From: Hungatella sp. UBA5385 | GTDB taxonomy: Bacteria; Bacillota; Clostridia; Lachnospirales; Lachnospiraceae | Direction: 5' to 3' | Length of the DNA: 64,000 nt | Assembly (NCBI GenBank): GCA_002409995.1 | Contig: DHOR01000022.1 | Coordinates: 1 to 64,000, forward strand | Shown here: piece after piece, positions 43,989 to 53,147 of the stretch | Layout of the letters: each line of letters starts with the position of its first letter | Numbering within the stretch: position 1 is the stretch's first letter | The notes under the pieces: model-generated | Databases searched by the model: none | Told to the model about the DNA's origin: nothing | What the model saw: the letters and a program-made list of their open reading frames with translations, nothing else | Position numbers and translations under genes: made by a program

Positions 43989-44696
43989 TTATCGGGAGGC
44001 TGAATTTCTGATCCTCTTCACATTCCGATTCATCAAATGCCTGCCTAAATTTCTATACAAGAATGCCTTCATAGGAGATATTTCCTGATGATGCTCTTTA
44101 AGCAGTTCATCTGGATTGTTATATATACCAAAATCCTGATTAATACCTTCACTCTGAATATAGGTATTGTTTCTGTCCCAATCTATGGTAGGATTCTTAA
44201 AATCTTTTACTGCAATACCATATCCGCAAAAAGCACCAATACAGTCATTATTGATTTCTTGCAATTTTTCCAAATAAAGTTTATCCAGAATAAAAGCTTC
44301 AAGTTCATACCATCTATCTTCAAAATAAACTTCTACCCAACTATGAAAAACATTTTGTGGCGCATTTTTGTATACAATACCTGTCATAGCACCTTTTTGC
44401 AGCTTTTTATCAATAGTGAAGCCATGTATCCGGCAAGGAATATCACAAGCTCTTAATAAAGCCATAAATAACGTGCCTTTTGTATTACATTGACCATATC
44501 CATCAGATAACACTTTCGATGCTGACAGGCTGTCATCTACGTTATACCCAAACAAAATTTCATCTCGTACAAAGTTATATATTTCCTTAATTCGATTATA
44601 ACTGTCCAGTTCTTTCCATTTTCGCTGAATAATCAGTCCCTGAATATCTTCATTTGAGTAATTTAACATTGCTGTTTCTGCTAAGTATATGTCCAT
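43989..44696 (-). CDS. transglutaminase-like domain protein
   Basis: Protein of 235 residues with the transglutaminase-core arrangement: Cys70 in DGYGQCNTKGTLF, His118 in VFHSWVEVYF and a third block DRWYELEAF in which the usual Asp appears as Glu133. Such domains act as cysteine peptidases or peptide-linking enzymes. No signal peptide, so intracellular. The third-residue change could lower activity. Neighbour genes give no clear link. Confidence 0.85.
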   Translation of the reverse strand: MDIYLAETAMLNYSNEDIQGLIIQRKWKELDSYNRIKEIYNFVRDEILFGYNVDDSLSASKVLSDGYGQCNTKGTLFMALLRACDIPCRIHGFTIDKKLQKGAMTGIVYKNAPQNVFHSWVEVYFEDRWYELEAFILDKLYLEKLQEINNDCIGAFCGYGIAVKDFKNPTIDWDRNNTYIQSEGINQDFGIYNNPDELLKEHHQEISPMKAFLYRNLGRHLMNRNVKRIRNSASR

Positions 44697-44729
44697 GTAA
44701 CCCCCTCAAAATAAAATTTGTCAATAAGT

Positions 44730-45218
44730 TTAATTTTCTAAAAACCATTGTAATTTAATAGCCGGAACAACAAGATAATTGTCCTCTCCTTCCCCCAATC
44801 TTAAATATACATTATTTATTCCTGCCTGAATTATATTTCTTGCACATAAGGGACAGGGTTTTGCTTTGTGAATAGAGTTATCTTCCGGGTTAATACCGGT
44901 TAAATATAAATCAGCACCTACTGTTTGCTGTCTGGAACAATTTAATAATGCATTAGCTTCTGCATGGATTGCACGGCAGATTCCATATCCCTCTCCCTGA
45001 TGCATATTTAAATCTATTCTGGGACATTTACCCAAATCACAGCAATTATCAAATCCTCTGGGAGAACCATTATATCCAGTTGAAATCACAACATCATCTT
45101 TCACGATAACAGCACCATACTTTCTCTTGATGCATGTGCTTCTATATGCAAAAATTTCAGCACAATTTAAATAAGTATCTATCTTTGAAATTCTTTTTCC
45201 TCGCTGTGGTTTGACCAT
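44730..45218 (-). CDS. deoxycytidylate deaminase-type zinc deaminase
   Basis: CDA-fold deaminase of 162 residues of the dCMP deaminase/ComEB group. Zinc and catalytic residues are HAEANAL (His85, Glu87) and CPLCARNI (Cys122, Cys125); the nucleotide-binding VISTGYNGSPRGFDNC motif is present. It converts dCMP to dUMP for dTMP synthesis. The gene precedes the transglutaminase-like gene on the minus strand with 33 bases between. Confidence 0.93.
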   Translation of the reverse strand: MVKPQRGKRISKIDTYLNCAEIFAYRSTCIKRKYGAVIVKDDVVISTGYNGSPRGFDNCCDLGKCPRIDLNMHQGEGYGICRAIHAEANALLNCSRQQTVGADLYLTGINPEDNSIHKAKPCPLCARNIIQAGINNVYLRLGEGEDNYLVVPAIKLQWFLEN

Positions 45219-45237
45219 ATATTACCTCCATTAAAAC

Positions 45238-45483
45238 TTACAGATTATTCTTTCTCGTCTTGTTTTTTCTATTAACAACTACGTAACAATCATGAATCCA
45301 TTCTTCACTTCCCGTAACTATAAACCTGTCGTCCGAACATAAAAATAACATTAACTGCTTAACATCAAACATCGGATAACCTTTGTTATAACACTCCAGG
45401 TACAATTCATCAACCGACCGCGGCTTTCGTTTTGTTCGTAAATAATCATATAAAAAATCTAAAGTAACTGCATCCAGTTTCAA
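45238..45483 (-). CDS. small uncharacterised protein
   Basis: Predicted protein of 81 residues (KLDAVTLDFLYDYLRTKRKP, then LYLECYNKGYPMFDVKQL and SEEWIHDCYVVVNRKNK). The only start in frame appears to be TTG at 45483, just two bases after GGAGG and overlapping the stop of the upstream TPR-like gene, so translational coupling is probable. I do not recognise it; the pattern could be a small winged helix. Confidence 0.5.
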   Translation of the reverse strand: MKLDAVTLDFLYDYLRTKRKPRSVDELYLECYNKGYPMFDVKQLMLFLCSDDRFIVTGSEEWIHDCYVVVNRKNKTRKNNL

Positions 45484-45820
45484 AACCTCCGGTTTGATAA
45501 TCCAATCAACTGCAGTCTCATCTTGTCCACTTTTAGTAAGCTATGCTGAATATTCAGATCGTCCGGAGCTCTTTTATGTAAACCGCTCAGAAGGTTGATA
45601 GCTTTCTTATACTCCCCATTTAAAGCGTAAGCTTCACCTAGTGCCCATTGATCATATATATGGATTCCGGATGTTTCTCAACTCTTTGGAGCCTTAGTTT
45701 CATTAACCCCTGCCAGTCTTTTTTATACCAATAATAAGCATCGCCTTCCCACTCTTCCATATCTTTTGACTCTTCTATATCTTCATATTCAATTCCCGTT
45801 TTAAATTTTATCCTGCTCAT
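45480..45820 (-). pseudogene. TPR-like protein, frameshifted in an AT repeat
   Basis: The frame from 45820 (RIKFKTGIEYEDIEESKDM) reads to HPESIY and then stops, but shifting by two bases lets it continue as DQWALGEAYALNGEYKKAIN, LLSGLHKRAPDDLNIQHSLL to the stop at 45480. The join lies in a TATATATAT run near 45653-45660, implying a gained AT dinucleotide. The protein would be about 113 residues with tetratricopeptide-like helices (ALGEAYALNGEYKKAINLL). Slippage could be phase variation, a fixed mutation or a sequencing error. Confidence 0.6.
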
Positions 45821-46057
45821 CTCCCATCATTATAATTTACACAAAGTAATATTTTTCAGTACTATTTATATTTTGCTTTATACACGGATACCAGCAAAAT
45901 CATACTATATAATCTCCTAATACAATTTCATATATCATATATATCATAAAAACCAACGGCAGACAATTACATCGAAGATATTTGCACATCTAACAAGAAG
46001 TTAATATTTCCCACTCTTTTCATAATCAACCGCATCACACCCCATAAATAAAACCAA
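45821..46057. other. AT-rich spacer without a gene
   Basis: About 240 bases of AT-rich DNA with no credible frame; it may hold the promoter of the TPR-like gene. No repeats or motifs were recognised. Confidence 0.5.
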
Positions 46058-46103
46058 ACAAAAAACCGCTACCACATAACATCTCCTGTCATGTGATAGC
46101 AGC
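46058..46103 (-). terminator. terminator after the GH101-like gene
   Basis: 14-bp stem with two wobble positions and a 5-base loop (46068-46100), followed on the minus strand by a run of T (46065-46060). Confidence 0.8.
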
Positions 46104-46120
46104 TCTTTTTACATATTCCA

Positions 46121-48010
46121 TTAACTAATATCAAACAAATTCTCTCTAAGATTCACCGTAACCTTCGTCCCATCACTAAACACAGACCTCTGAACCTCCC
46201 AGTCTCCCTTCACAAACTCATGGCTCACCATCTCACACATGGCAACCTTCTCATGAAGCTGAGTAACAATCTTACATCTCTTAATCTGTTCTTCCAGCCC
46301 AATATCCTTACCGCCCTCAAACGATCCGTCAGTCCCAGCATAAGCCCCATCCCGAATCAGATAAGGTGCCCCGCCATTGAGCAGCGCATAAAGCATGAAA
46401 TCCTCCTGACCTTCAAAATGCTCCATCATCCAGGGCTCAATCAGGCAATCATGGTAAACCAGATTAAACAGCGGAACAGCAACACCTTCACGAGGTTTTC
46501 CCGGCTCCTCCAGCATGAAAGAATAAGGTGAATAATGGCAGAATACAAGACTTTCCATACTCCAGTCCGCAGATTCCTCAGAGCTTGTTAAAATCCCCTG
46601 AGACAACAGATAGTTAAAACATCTGCCCCTGAATTCATAACATTCTCTCCTGCTCATTCTATGAAGGGGATTGGTACATTCGTCTCCCTCATTGCAGGTA
46701 AACACATCAAGATAAGCTCCATCAAGGCGAATTCCATTTTTCTTAATCTCATTAAAATTCCGTTTCACATAATAAGGCGCCTGAGTTGCACACAGATAAC
46801 TCTGAGGGCCGCCGGCCCATCTGGAATGTCTGGGAATTGTTCCATCAGTCAGTCTGCATGCAAACTCTGGATCAAAGGAATCCGCTTCCTCATAATAATC
46901 CCTGTACTGATCATGAATCCCAAACATATATCCCATACTCTGAACAGAATCCGCCAAATCCTTCATTCCGCCCCAGCCGCCTGCTTCCTCACAGGCAGGT
47001 GTATAATCCGGATGTTTGTTATCATAACCAGGTGCTGCCCAGCCATCTAAATGGAGATAAAGCTTCTCAACTCCCATCTCCTTCAGCTGTTCCATCTGGT
47101 GAAGACGTGTTTTAAAAGCAGTCAGATGATTGTTCTTGTCCGGTGCCTTTTCATCATAAAAATCTGATTTGGGATTCACGCTGGTCTTAATCCCAGTATG
47201 AACGAAAGCGCTTCCTATTAAATCCCTTACCGAAGGAACTCTGGCTTCCTTCTCCTTTAAGGTGCAAAATAGCCCTGTTTCCTTTACATAATTCCTATAT
47301 ACCTTACACATATCATTATAATCACAGTTCTGTAAAAATGTATAACGAAGAACTCTTCGGTAATCCATAGAACCAAGACTTGGCTCCCAACGGACTGCCA
47401 CCTCTGTATAGGGGCCGCCTTTGGGGTGATGAATATTCACACCTCCATTCCACGGAGTTATGGCTATGGCTATGTAACCGCTGCCTTCTCTGATCTGGGA
47501 AAACCATGGCATAAATCCGCCTGCTGTCAGAAACATACCGTCAAATACCAGTTTGTCCACCTGGCAGTCCCAGTCATTGGGAATCAGGAGTCCCTGACGG
47601 TCGTTGACTAAAGTATACCAGTCCTCTCTCTTCTGACTAAACTCCATAGGCCCCGGCCAGAGAACCTTCTTAATCTCGGCCTTGCCATCCTCAACGGGAA
47701 TCCATTCGAAATACACATTTCCTGTGGTTTCTTCCAGCCATACCATCGTCTGAAAGCTGGTATCCTTCCATAGAAGCAGCTCCTCTTTCCCCTGATAAAA
47801 ACTGCGGATTCCCATTCCGATTCCCATGGAAATCTCCTGTCTTGTTACAGTAAATGCCTCATGAAACAGCACTTTCCCCTTTGTCGTCTCTAGAGAAGGG
47901 CTGTAATCCTCAATCCAATTCCAATTTTCCCCTTCTGCTGTAACAGAATACCGATCTGTATTCTCATCCAGAGTGACGATAATTGTCCTGTTCTGATTCC
48001 ATATTCTCAT
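46121..48010 (-). CDS. GH101-like / DUF5696-type glycoside hydrolase candidate
   Basis: Protein of 629 residues with an N-terminal beta-sandwich and a C-terminal TIM barrel. The YLHLDGWAAPGYDNKHPDYTP, FGIHDQYRDYYEEADSFD and RLDGAYLDVFTCNE motifs resemble the DUF5696/GH101-like group; Asp in GAYLDV and Glu in SSEESADW are nucleophile and acid/base candidates. ATG 48010 has GGAG upstream. No signal peptide. Substrate is not known; alpha-N-acetylgalactosaminide-type glycans are a guess from the GH101 similarity. The ABC permease stump just upstream implies a lost import system. Confidence 0.7.
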   Translation of the reverse strand: MRIWNQNRTIIVTLDENTDRYSVTAEGENWNWIEDYSPSLETTKGKVLFHEAFTVTRQEISMGIGMGIRSFYQGKEELLLWKDTSFQTMVWLEETTGNVYFEWIPVEDGKAEIKKVLWPGPMEFSQKREDWYTLVNDRQGLLIPNDWDCQVDKLVFDGMFLTAGGFMPWFSQIREGSGYIAIAITPWNGGVNIHHPKGGPYTEVAVRWEPSLGSMDYRRVLRYTFLQNCDYNDMCKVYRNYVKETGLFCTLKEKEARVPSVRDLIGSAFVHTGIKTSVNPKSDFYDEKAPDKNNHLTAFKTRLHQMEQLKEMGVEKLYLHLDGWAAPGYDNKHPDYTPACEEAGGWGGMKDLADSVQSMGYMFGIHDQYRDYYEEADSFDPEFACRLTDGTIPRHSRWAGGPQSYLCATQAPYYVKRNFNEIKKNGIRLDGAYLDVFTCNEGDECTNPLHRMSRRECYEFRGRCFNYLLSQGILTSSEESADWSMESLVFCHYSPYSFMLEEPGKPREGVAVPLFNLVYHDCLIEPWMMEHFEGQEDFMLYALLNGGAPYLIRDGAYAGTDGSFEGGKDIGLEEQIKRCKIVTQLHEKVAMCEMVSHEFVKGDWEVQRSVFSDGTKVTVNLRENLFDIS

Positions 48011-48073
48011 GATAATCTCCATTCCGCGCACCGTAAGGCACGGCACAAATATATAGTTCCAATAATTACTATA

Positions 48074-48460
48074 TTAACCCTTAGTACCTGTAAAAGCAAT
48101 TCCTTCAATAAACTGCTTCTGGAAAATAGCGAACAGTATAACAATGGGTAAAATAGCCATGAGAGAACCTGCCATCAAAGTGGGATATGTGGTGCTGTAT
48201 TGACCTGTTAAATTGGCAAGCACAGCAGACAGAGTCATCTTATTGGTAGATGTATTCACTACCATTGGCCACATCAGATCGTTCCATGCCAGACGCAGAG
48301 TAATAATAGCAAGTGCTGTCAGTCCCGGCTTAACCAGCGGAAGCATAATTTTGTAAAAAACAACAAACTGATTACAGCCGTCCAACATAGCTGCCTCCTC
48401 CAGTTCCTTAGGCTGACTCATAAAAAACTGCCGCATAAGGAAGGTTCCAAACGCCCTGAA
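48074..48460 (-). pseudogene. truncated MalG-type ABC permease
   Basis: Only the C-terminal 127 codons of a carbohydrate ABC permease remain: AFGTFLMRQFF, the EAA loop EEAAMLDGCNQFVVFYKIMLPLV and the terminal FIEGIAFTGTKG. Upstream of 48455 the frame loses all similarity and meets a stop at 48461-48463, right beside the glutamate dehydrogenase promoter. Helices 1-3 and the binding-protein and MalF genes that normally precede it are gone, so the importer cannot function. Confidence 0.85.
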
Positions 48461-48496
48461 TTACCAGACCACCGCTTACTCTAATCGAAATATTCA

Positions 48497-48525
48497 TTGA
48501 CTAACCAAACCGAAATGATTACAAT
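48497..48525 (+). promoter_or_regulatory. glutamate dehydrogenase promoter
   Basis: TTGACT (48497-48502), exactly 17 bases, TACAAT (48520-48525). AGGAGG-like CGGAGG lies upstream of the ATG at 48581. The promoter begins about 35 bases after the truncated permease. Confidence 0.8.
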
Positions 48526-48580
48526 AGGTATACAAGAATTTTAATAAAAATACAAAAACAAGAATATCGGAGGAAAAATT

Positions 48581-49861
48581 ATGGCAAATTACAATCCATT
48601 TGAAAATGCCCAGACTCAGTTTGACCAGGTAGCTGACATTCTGGATCTGGACCAGGGAACCAGAGAACTATTACGTCGTCCTATGAAGGAGATGCATTTT
48701 ACAATTCCTGTAAAGATGGATGACGGAACAACAAAAGTATTCCAGGCATTTCGTATCAAACATAACACAGCACGTGGTCCTGCAAAAGGCGGAATCCGTT
48801 TCCATCCTCATGAAACAGCAGATACTGTACGTGCTCTTTCCATGTGGATGACATGGAAGTGTGCTGTTGTTGACATTCCATTAGGCGGTGGTAAGGGAGG
48901 CGTTGTATGTGATCCTCATAACCTTTCACTTGCTGAACAGGAGAGACTCTGCCGCGGCTATGTGCGCCAGCTGGCTGATCAGTTAGGTCCTAATATTGAC
49001 GTTCCTGCTCCTGATGTAATGACCAATGGCCAGCATATGCTGTGGATGATGGATGAATACGAAACACTTGCAGGTGGCAAATACCCAGGCGTTATCACAG
49101 GTAAGCCGGTAGGTATGGGCGGTTCCATCGGACGTACACAGGCTACAGGCTATGGTGTTGTCTACGTTCTGGAAGGTCTTTTAAAAGAGATGAATATCGA
49201 TCCGGCTGATACATCAGCAAGTATCCAGGGATTTGGTAATGTTGCAGAATATGCAGCACGTCTCTACACTTCTTTAGGCGGTAAGGTAAAAGCTGTATCC
49301 TGTTGGAATAACGAAGAATCAAAAGCCTATACTTTCTATAAGGAAGACGGAATTGATATCGAGAAATTAGTAGAAGCTAAGGATTCCTTTGGAAGCATTA
49401 ATAAGGAAAAAGCTGTTGCTATAGGCTGTGAAGTCCTTCCAGGAGATGCATGGCTTTCACAGGATGTTGACATCTTAATGCCTGCTGCCCTTGAAAACCA
49501 GATTACACCAGCAGTATTCCCACAGATTTCCAAACAGGTTAAGATCCTCTGCGAAGCAGCTAACGGACCTACAACACCTGACTGTGACAAATTAATCCAG
49601 GAAAGAGGAATTGTATTAATCCCTGACTTCTTAAGCAATGCAGGCGGAGTTACCTGCAGCTACTTTGAACAGGTTCAGTGTAATATGAACTATTTCTGGG
49701 GCGAGGAAGAGGTTAACGAAAAATTAAAATACATCATGACCAAGGCATTCAAATCCGTATACGACCTTGCTCAGGAAAAAGATCTATATATGAGAGATGC
49801 GGCTTATGTAATTGCCATTAACAGAGTTGTTAATGCTGTTAAATTACGGGGCTGGACTTAA
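48581..49861 (+). CDS. gdhA: Glu/Leu/Phe/Val family dehydrogenase (glutamate dehydrogenase)
   Basis: Amino-acid dehydrogenase of 426 residues, matching hexameric NAD-type glutamate dehydrogenases. It has KGGIRFHP, the catalytic Lys in DIPLGGGKGGV, PAPDVMTNGQHMLWMMD, the Rossmann GFGNVAEYAA motif and NAGGVTCSYFE. It interconverts glutamate and 2-oxoglutarate plus ammonia, linking carbon and nitrogen metabolism. Codon use and promoter suggest high expression. It lies 78 bases ahead of a large PPDK-like gene. Confidence 0.95.
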   Translation: MANYNPFENAQTQFDQVADILDLDQGTRELLRRPMKEMHFTIPVKMDDGTTKVFQAFRIKHNTARGPAKGGIRFHPHETADTVRALSMWMTWKCAVVDIPLGGGKGGVVCDPHNLSLAEQERLCRGYVRQLADQLGPNIDVPAPDVMTNGQHMLWMMDEYETLAGGKYPGVITGKPVGMGGSIGRTQATGYGVVYVLEGLLKEMNIDPADTSASIQGFGNVAEYAARLYTSLGGKVKAVSCWNNEESKAYTFYKEDGIDIEKLVEAKDSFGSINKEKAVAIGCEVLPGDAWLSQDVDILMPAALENQITPAVFPQISKQVKILCEAANGPTTPDCDKLIQERGIVLIPDFLSNAGGVTCSYFEQVQCNMNYFWGEEEVNEKLKYIMTKAFKSVYDLAQEKDLYMRDAAYVIAINRVVNAVKLRGWT

Positions 49862-49950
49862 TGTTATAATTCCATAACGCATGTTATTGAACCAACAAGG
49901 CAGAGCAAGTGACTGTTACATAAACAAACACTTAAAAGATGGTGATAAAT

Positions 49951-52900
49951 ATGGATGATAGAAGTATTTGGTTACTGACAGAACGAGAAAAAGAACTGGA
50001 ATGTATGTACGCAGTGGATAACATTTTACAGGACCCAGGTTTTTCTTTGCCTGGGGCAATGAACCAATTAGTGCAGATTCTTCCTTCCGGATTTTCCGAT
50101 CCTGCTGCCTGCCGTATTAAAATCGAATTATTAGATGTTCCTTATATGCTGTCTGATTTTGTCAAAGCAAAATCTCTTCATCAGGTCCCCATCACTATGG
50201 AGGACCGGACAGTGGGAACATTGGAAATTGGCTATCTGGCTGATGATGGGGAGGAGACACCGGTTCTGCTCCCCACAGAAGTCAAGATTATGAATGCCGT
50301 TTCCTCCAGAATCTCACAGCTTGCTTTAAAATCCCAAAGAGAAATGAACCTGATTCTGGACATGCTTCAGAGAGTAAATCCTGATATTTTGTCCAGTGTA
50401 TGTCAACGGCTCCAGGTGTATGTGAATCATCTGGAAGGATACACCCTTCCCGATACGGACACTGCGCCTTCTTATGGTGAGGTCAACACCCCTCTCCCAA
50501 GAGCTGCCGTACCAGACATGATGGAATATGGGCAAAAGCTTATGGCTCAAGCTTCTGTATATCTTTCCAACGAGGAGATACAGAAGCTGATCGGTCAGTG
50601 GATTCAGGAGGAACGGCTTTTTTCTTTGGTAAAAGTGGTAGGCAGAAAAGATGCAGCCATCAGCGAAATCATTGATGCCATACAAAGCTACAAGAAACTC
50701 CCAGACTCCCCGCTTCAAAATACCCCTACGGAGAAATGGCTTCTCTCCCAGTTAGCCCACCGTTTCCTCACCAATGACGAGGTACTCATTGACCGAATCC
50801 TGGGTTATCTTTCTATCGAAGCATTTGAAACCCTGCTGTCTTCTGTAATCGGATCTCCTAAAACAGAATCAGGCATAGGCGGAAAAGGTGCAGGTCTGTT
50901 TATCGCCAATGAGATTCTGCAAAATGCATCAAAAACAGATCCATTATTAGAAAATATTAAAATACCCAGAACCTGGTATCTTGCAGCAGACCAGCTTGAC
51001 GACTTTTTAAGATTTAATAATATGGAGGAAATGTACGCTTATAAATATCATTCCATTTCCTATATCCGCATGACCTACGACGACATTGTGTCAAAGATTA
51101 AGAATGCCAGGCTGCCATCTAACATTGTGCAGACTCTAAACATGATTTTAGATGATCTAAAAGATACCCCTATTATTGTCAGATCCTCTTCCCTTTTAGA
51201 GGACAGAAGCCAGTCAGCATTCAGCGGGAAATATAAAAGCTTATATCTGTCCAATCAGGGAACTAAGGAAGAACGGCTGTGTGCTCTGACAGATGCTGTG
51301 CTTGAGGTCTACTCCTCCCAGTTTAATCCTGATTCCTTTCAGTATCGGGAACAAAGGCATTTGCTTCATTTCTCCGAAAAAATGGGAATTCTCATTCAGG
51401 AAGTTGTAGGTACCAAGATAGGACCATACTATATGCCTTTATATGCAGGGGTTGCATTTTCGGAAAATCCCCTCTGCTGGTCGCCCCGTATCACACGGGA
51501 AGGCGGACTGGTACGCATGGTCATGGGCCTTGGAACACGTGCAGTTGATCGTGTAAATAATGATTATCCGCTGCTATTTTCCCCTCAGAATCCAGGTTTC
51601 CGCATCAATCAGAATCCAGAAGACATCAAACATTACTCACCCAAATACATTGATCTGATGAATCTGAATAATGGCCGCTTTGAAACAGTGGAGGCTGACT
51701 GGTTTTTAAAGGAATGGGGCAATGAAGTTCCCCAGCTTCACAAGCTTGTATCTGTCTATCATAATGAGTATATTCAGAAAAAGAATGTTATGGATCTGTC
51801 TCCTAAGAAAGACTCCATGATCATTACCTTTGACGGAATTATCTATGATACCGATTTTTCAAATAAAATCAGCCATATGTTTACAACGCTGAAAGAAGCT
51901 ATGGGTGTTGAGGTTGATCTTGAATTTGCCTTTGACGGAACTCACCTGTTTCTCCTTCAGTGCCGGTCTTTGAACAAAGGGCTCCAAAGCAAAGCAGCAC
52001 CCATTCCTCAGAACATTCCCAAACAGAATATTCTGTTTACAGCTAACCGCTTCATATCAAATGGGCGTCTGGATAATATTAAATATATCGTTTATGTTGA
52101 TGGAGAAGAGTATCGTAAACTGCCTGATAAAAACGATCTTCTGTCAGTTGGAAAAGCAGTAGGTGAGCTGAACCTCCGCCTCCCCCACAGGAAATTCATC
52201 TTAATGGGGCCTGGACGCTGGGGCAGCCGTGGTGATATTCAGCTTGGAGTGCGGGTTACCTATGCAGATATCTGCAATACTGCTCTGCTTATAGAAATAG
52301 CCAGAAAACAACAGTCCTACATGCCTGAACTGTCCTTTGGCACCCATTTCTTCCAGGATCTGGTGGAATCAGGAATCTCCTATCTCCCACTTTATCCTGA
52401 TGAGGAAGGTGTGATATTTAAGGAGAGCTTTTTCAAAAGACAGCCCAATCGTTTGGCAGATATTCTTCCACAATTTGAATTCCTTTCCTATGTGGTTCAT
52501 GTCATTGATCTGTCACGAAACCATGGTGGAAACTCCCTGTCTGTGTATATGAACTCCGATCTGGAGCAGGCAGTTGCATTTCTAGGGGAAACTCAGGGAA
52601 AACAGAACAGCTCCGGTGTCATTCAGAAACAAGAAGTGCAGCTGGACTGGAAGGAGCAGGGAGATGATCAGCATTGGCGTTGGAGGAAATATATGGCCAA
52701 CCAGATTGCTGAAGAAATGGATTTTGATCAGTTCGGTGTTAAAGGAGTTTATCTGTTTGGTAGCACAGATGAAGAGACAGCCGGTATCGGAAGTGATATT
52801 GATCTGCTGGTCCATGTGGAAGGAAATGATTCCCAGATGGCTGCTCTGTCAAAGTGGCTGGAAGGCTGGAGTCTGGCTCTTGCCAAGATTAATTATCTCC

Positions 52901-53034
52901 GGACCGGAAGCTCTTCCAGAGGGGGACTTCTGGACGTTCACTTTATCACAGATGAAGATATTAAGAAGCAGGATTCATTTGCAATTAAGATTCATTCTGT
53001 GGTGGACCCGGCTACGCTTTTGAGAAAAGTGTAA
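49951..53034 (+). CDS. PEP/pyruvate-binding (PPDK-N) plus nucleotidyltransferase fusion protein
   Basis: Giant protein of about 1027 residues. The N-terminal 130 residues look like a GAF-type domain; then comes a PEP-synthase/PPDK ATP-grasp domain (IGGKGAGLFIANE near 310, IIVRSSSLLEDRSQSAFSGKY near 410). The region around 750-830 (MGPGRWGSRGDIQLGVRVTYA) is unassigned. The C-terminus is a nucleotidyltransferase (VYLFGSTDEETAGIGSDIDLLV near 935). It lacks the phosphohistidine swivelling domain and TIM barrel of real PPDK, so it is not a pyruvate dikinase. Start ATG 49951 or 49939. The gene follows glutamate dehydrogenase, probably cotranscribed. Confidence 0.82.
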   Translation: MDDRSIWLLTEREKELECMYAVDNILQDPGFSLPGAMNQLVQILPSGFSDPAACRIKIELLDVPYMLSDFVKAKSLHQVPITMEDRTVGTLEIGYLADDGEETPVLLPTEVKIMNAVSSRISQLALKSQREMNLILDMLQRVNPDILSSVCQRLQVYVNHLEGYTLPDTDTAPSYGEVNTPLPRAAVPDMMEYGQKLMAQASVYLSNEEIQKLIGQWIQEERLFSLVKVVGRKDAAISEIIDAIQSYKKLPDSPLQNTPTEKWLLSQLAHRFLTNDEVLIDRILGYLSIEAFETLLSSVIGSPKTESGIGGKGAGLFIANEILQNASKTDPLLENIKIPRTWYLAADQLDDFLRFNNMEEMYAYKYHSISYIRMTYDDIVSKIKNARLPSNIVQTLNMILDDLKDTPIIVRSSSLLEDRSQSAFSGKYKSLYLSNQGTKEERLCALTDAVLEVYSSQFNPDSFQYREQRHLLHFSEKMGILIQEVVGTKIGPYYMPLYAGVAFSENPLCWSPRITREGGLVRMVMGLGTRAVDRVNNDYPLLFSPQNPGFRINQNPEDIKHYSPKYIDLMNLNNGRFETVEADWFLKEWGNEVPQLHKLVSVYHNEYIQKKNVMDLSPKKDSMIITFDGIIYDTDFSNKISHMFTTLKEAMGVEVDLEFAFDGTHLFLLQCRSLNKGLQSKAAPIPQNIPKQNILFTANRFISNGRLDNIKYIVYVDGEEYRKLPDKNDLLSVGKAVGELNLRLPHRKFILMGPGRWGSRGDIQLGVRVTYADICNTALLIEIARKQQSYMPELSFGTHFFQDLVESGISYLPLYPDEEGVIFKESFFKRQPNRLADILPQFEFLSYVVHVIDLSRNHGGNSLSVYMNSDLEQAVAFLGETQGKQNSSGVIQKQEVQLDWKEQGDDQHWRWRKYMANQIAEEMDFDQFGVKGVYLFGSTDEETAGIGSDIDLLVHVEGNDSQMAALSKWLEGWSLALAKINYLRTGSSSRGGLLDVHFITDEDIKKQDSFAIKIHSVVDPATLLRKV

Positions 53035-53036
53035 TT

Positions 53037-53084
53037 AAGCACCTGTAAAATCAAAGTAATTTATCCATGATTTTGCAGGTGCTT
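53037..53084. terminator. terminator after the fusion gene
   Basis: 16-bp stem with one mismatch (53037-53052 and 53069-53084), 16-base loop, T-rich sequence afterwards. Confidence 0.75.
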
Positions 53085-53147
53085 CTATATTGCTTCTATA
53101 TTGCTTTGCTTTTATATTTCTTCTACATTGCTTCTATATTATTTCCT
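53080..53147. repeat. degenerate 11-base tandem repeat
   Basis: Four to five imperfect copies of TTGCTTCTATA follow the terminator and run into the 3' end of the convergent lyase-like gene. It looks like a local slippage repeat; no CRISPR-like spacing is present. Confidence 0.6.

Noticed and set aside
49951..53034. Annotation as pyruvate phosphate dikinase or PEP synthase
   Set aside because: The phosphohistidine domain and PEP-binding barrel are absent and a nucleotidyltransferase domain is fused instead.
53080..53147. Short tandem repeats that might suggest a CRISPR array
   Set aside because: Units are only about 11 bases, directly abutting, without spacers or cas genes.
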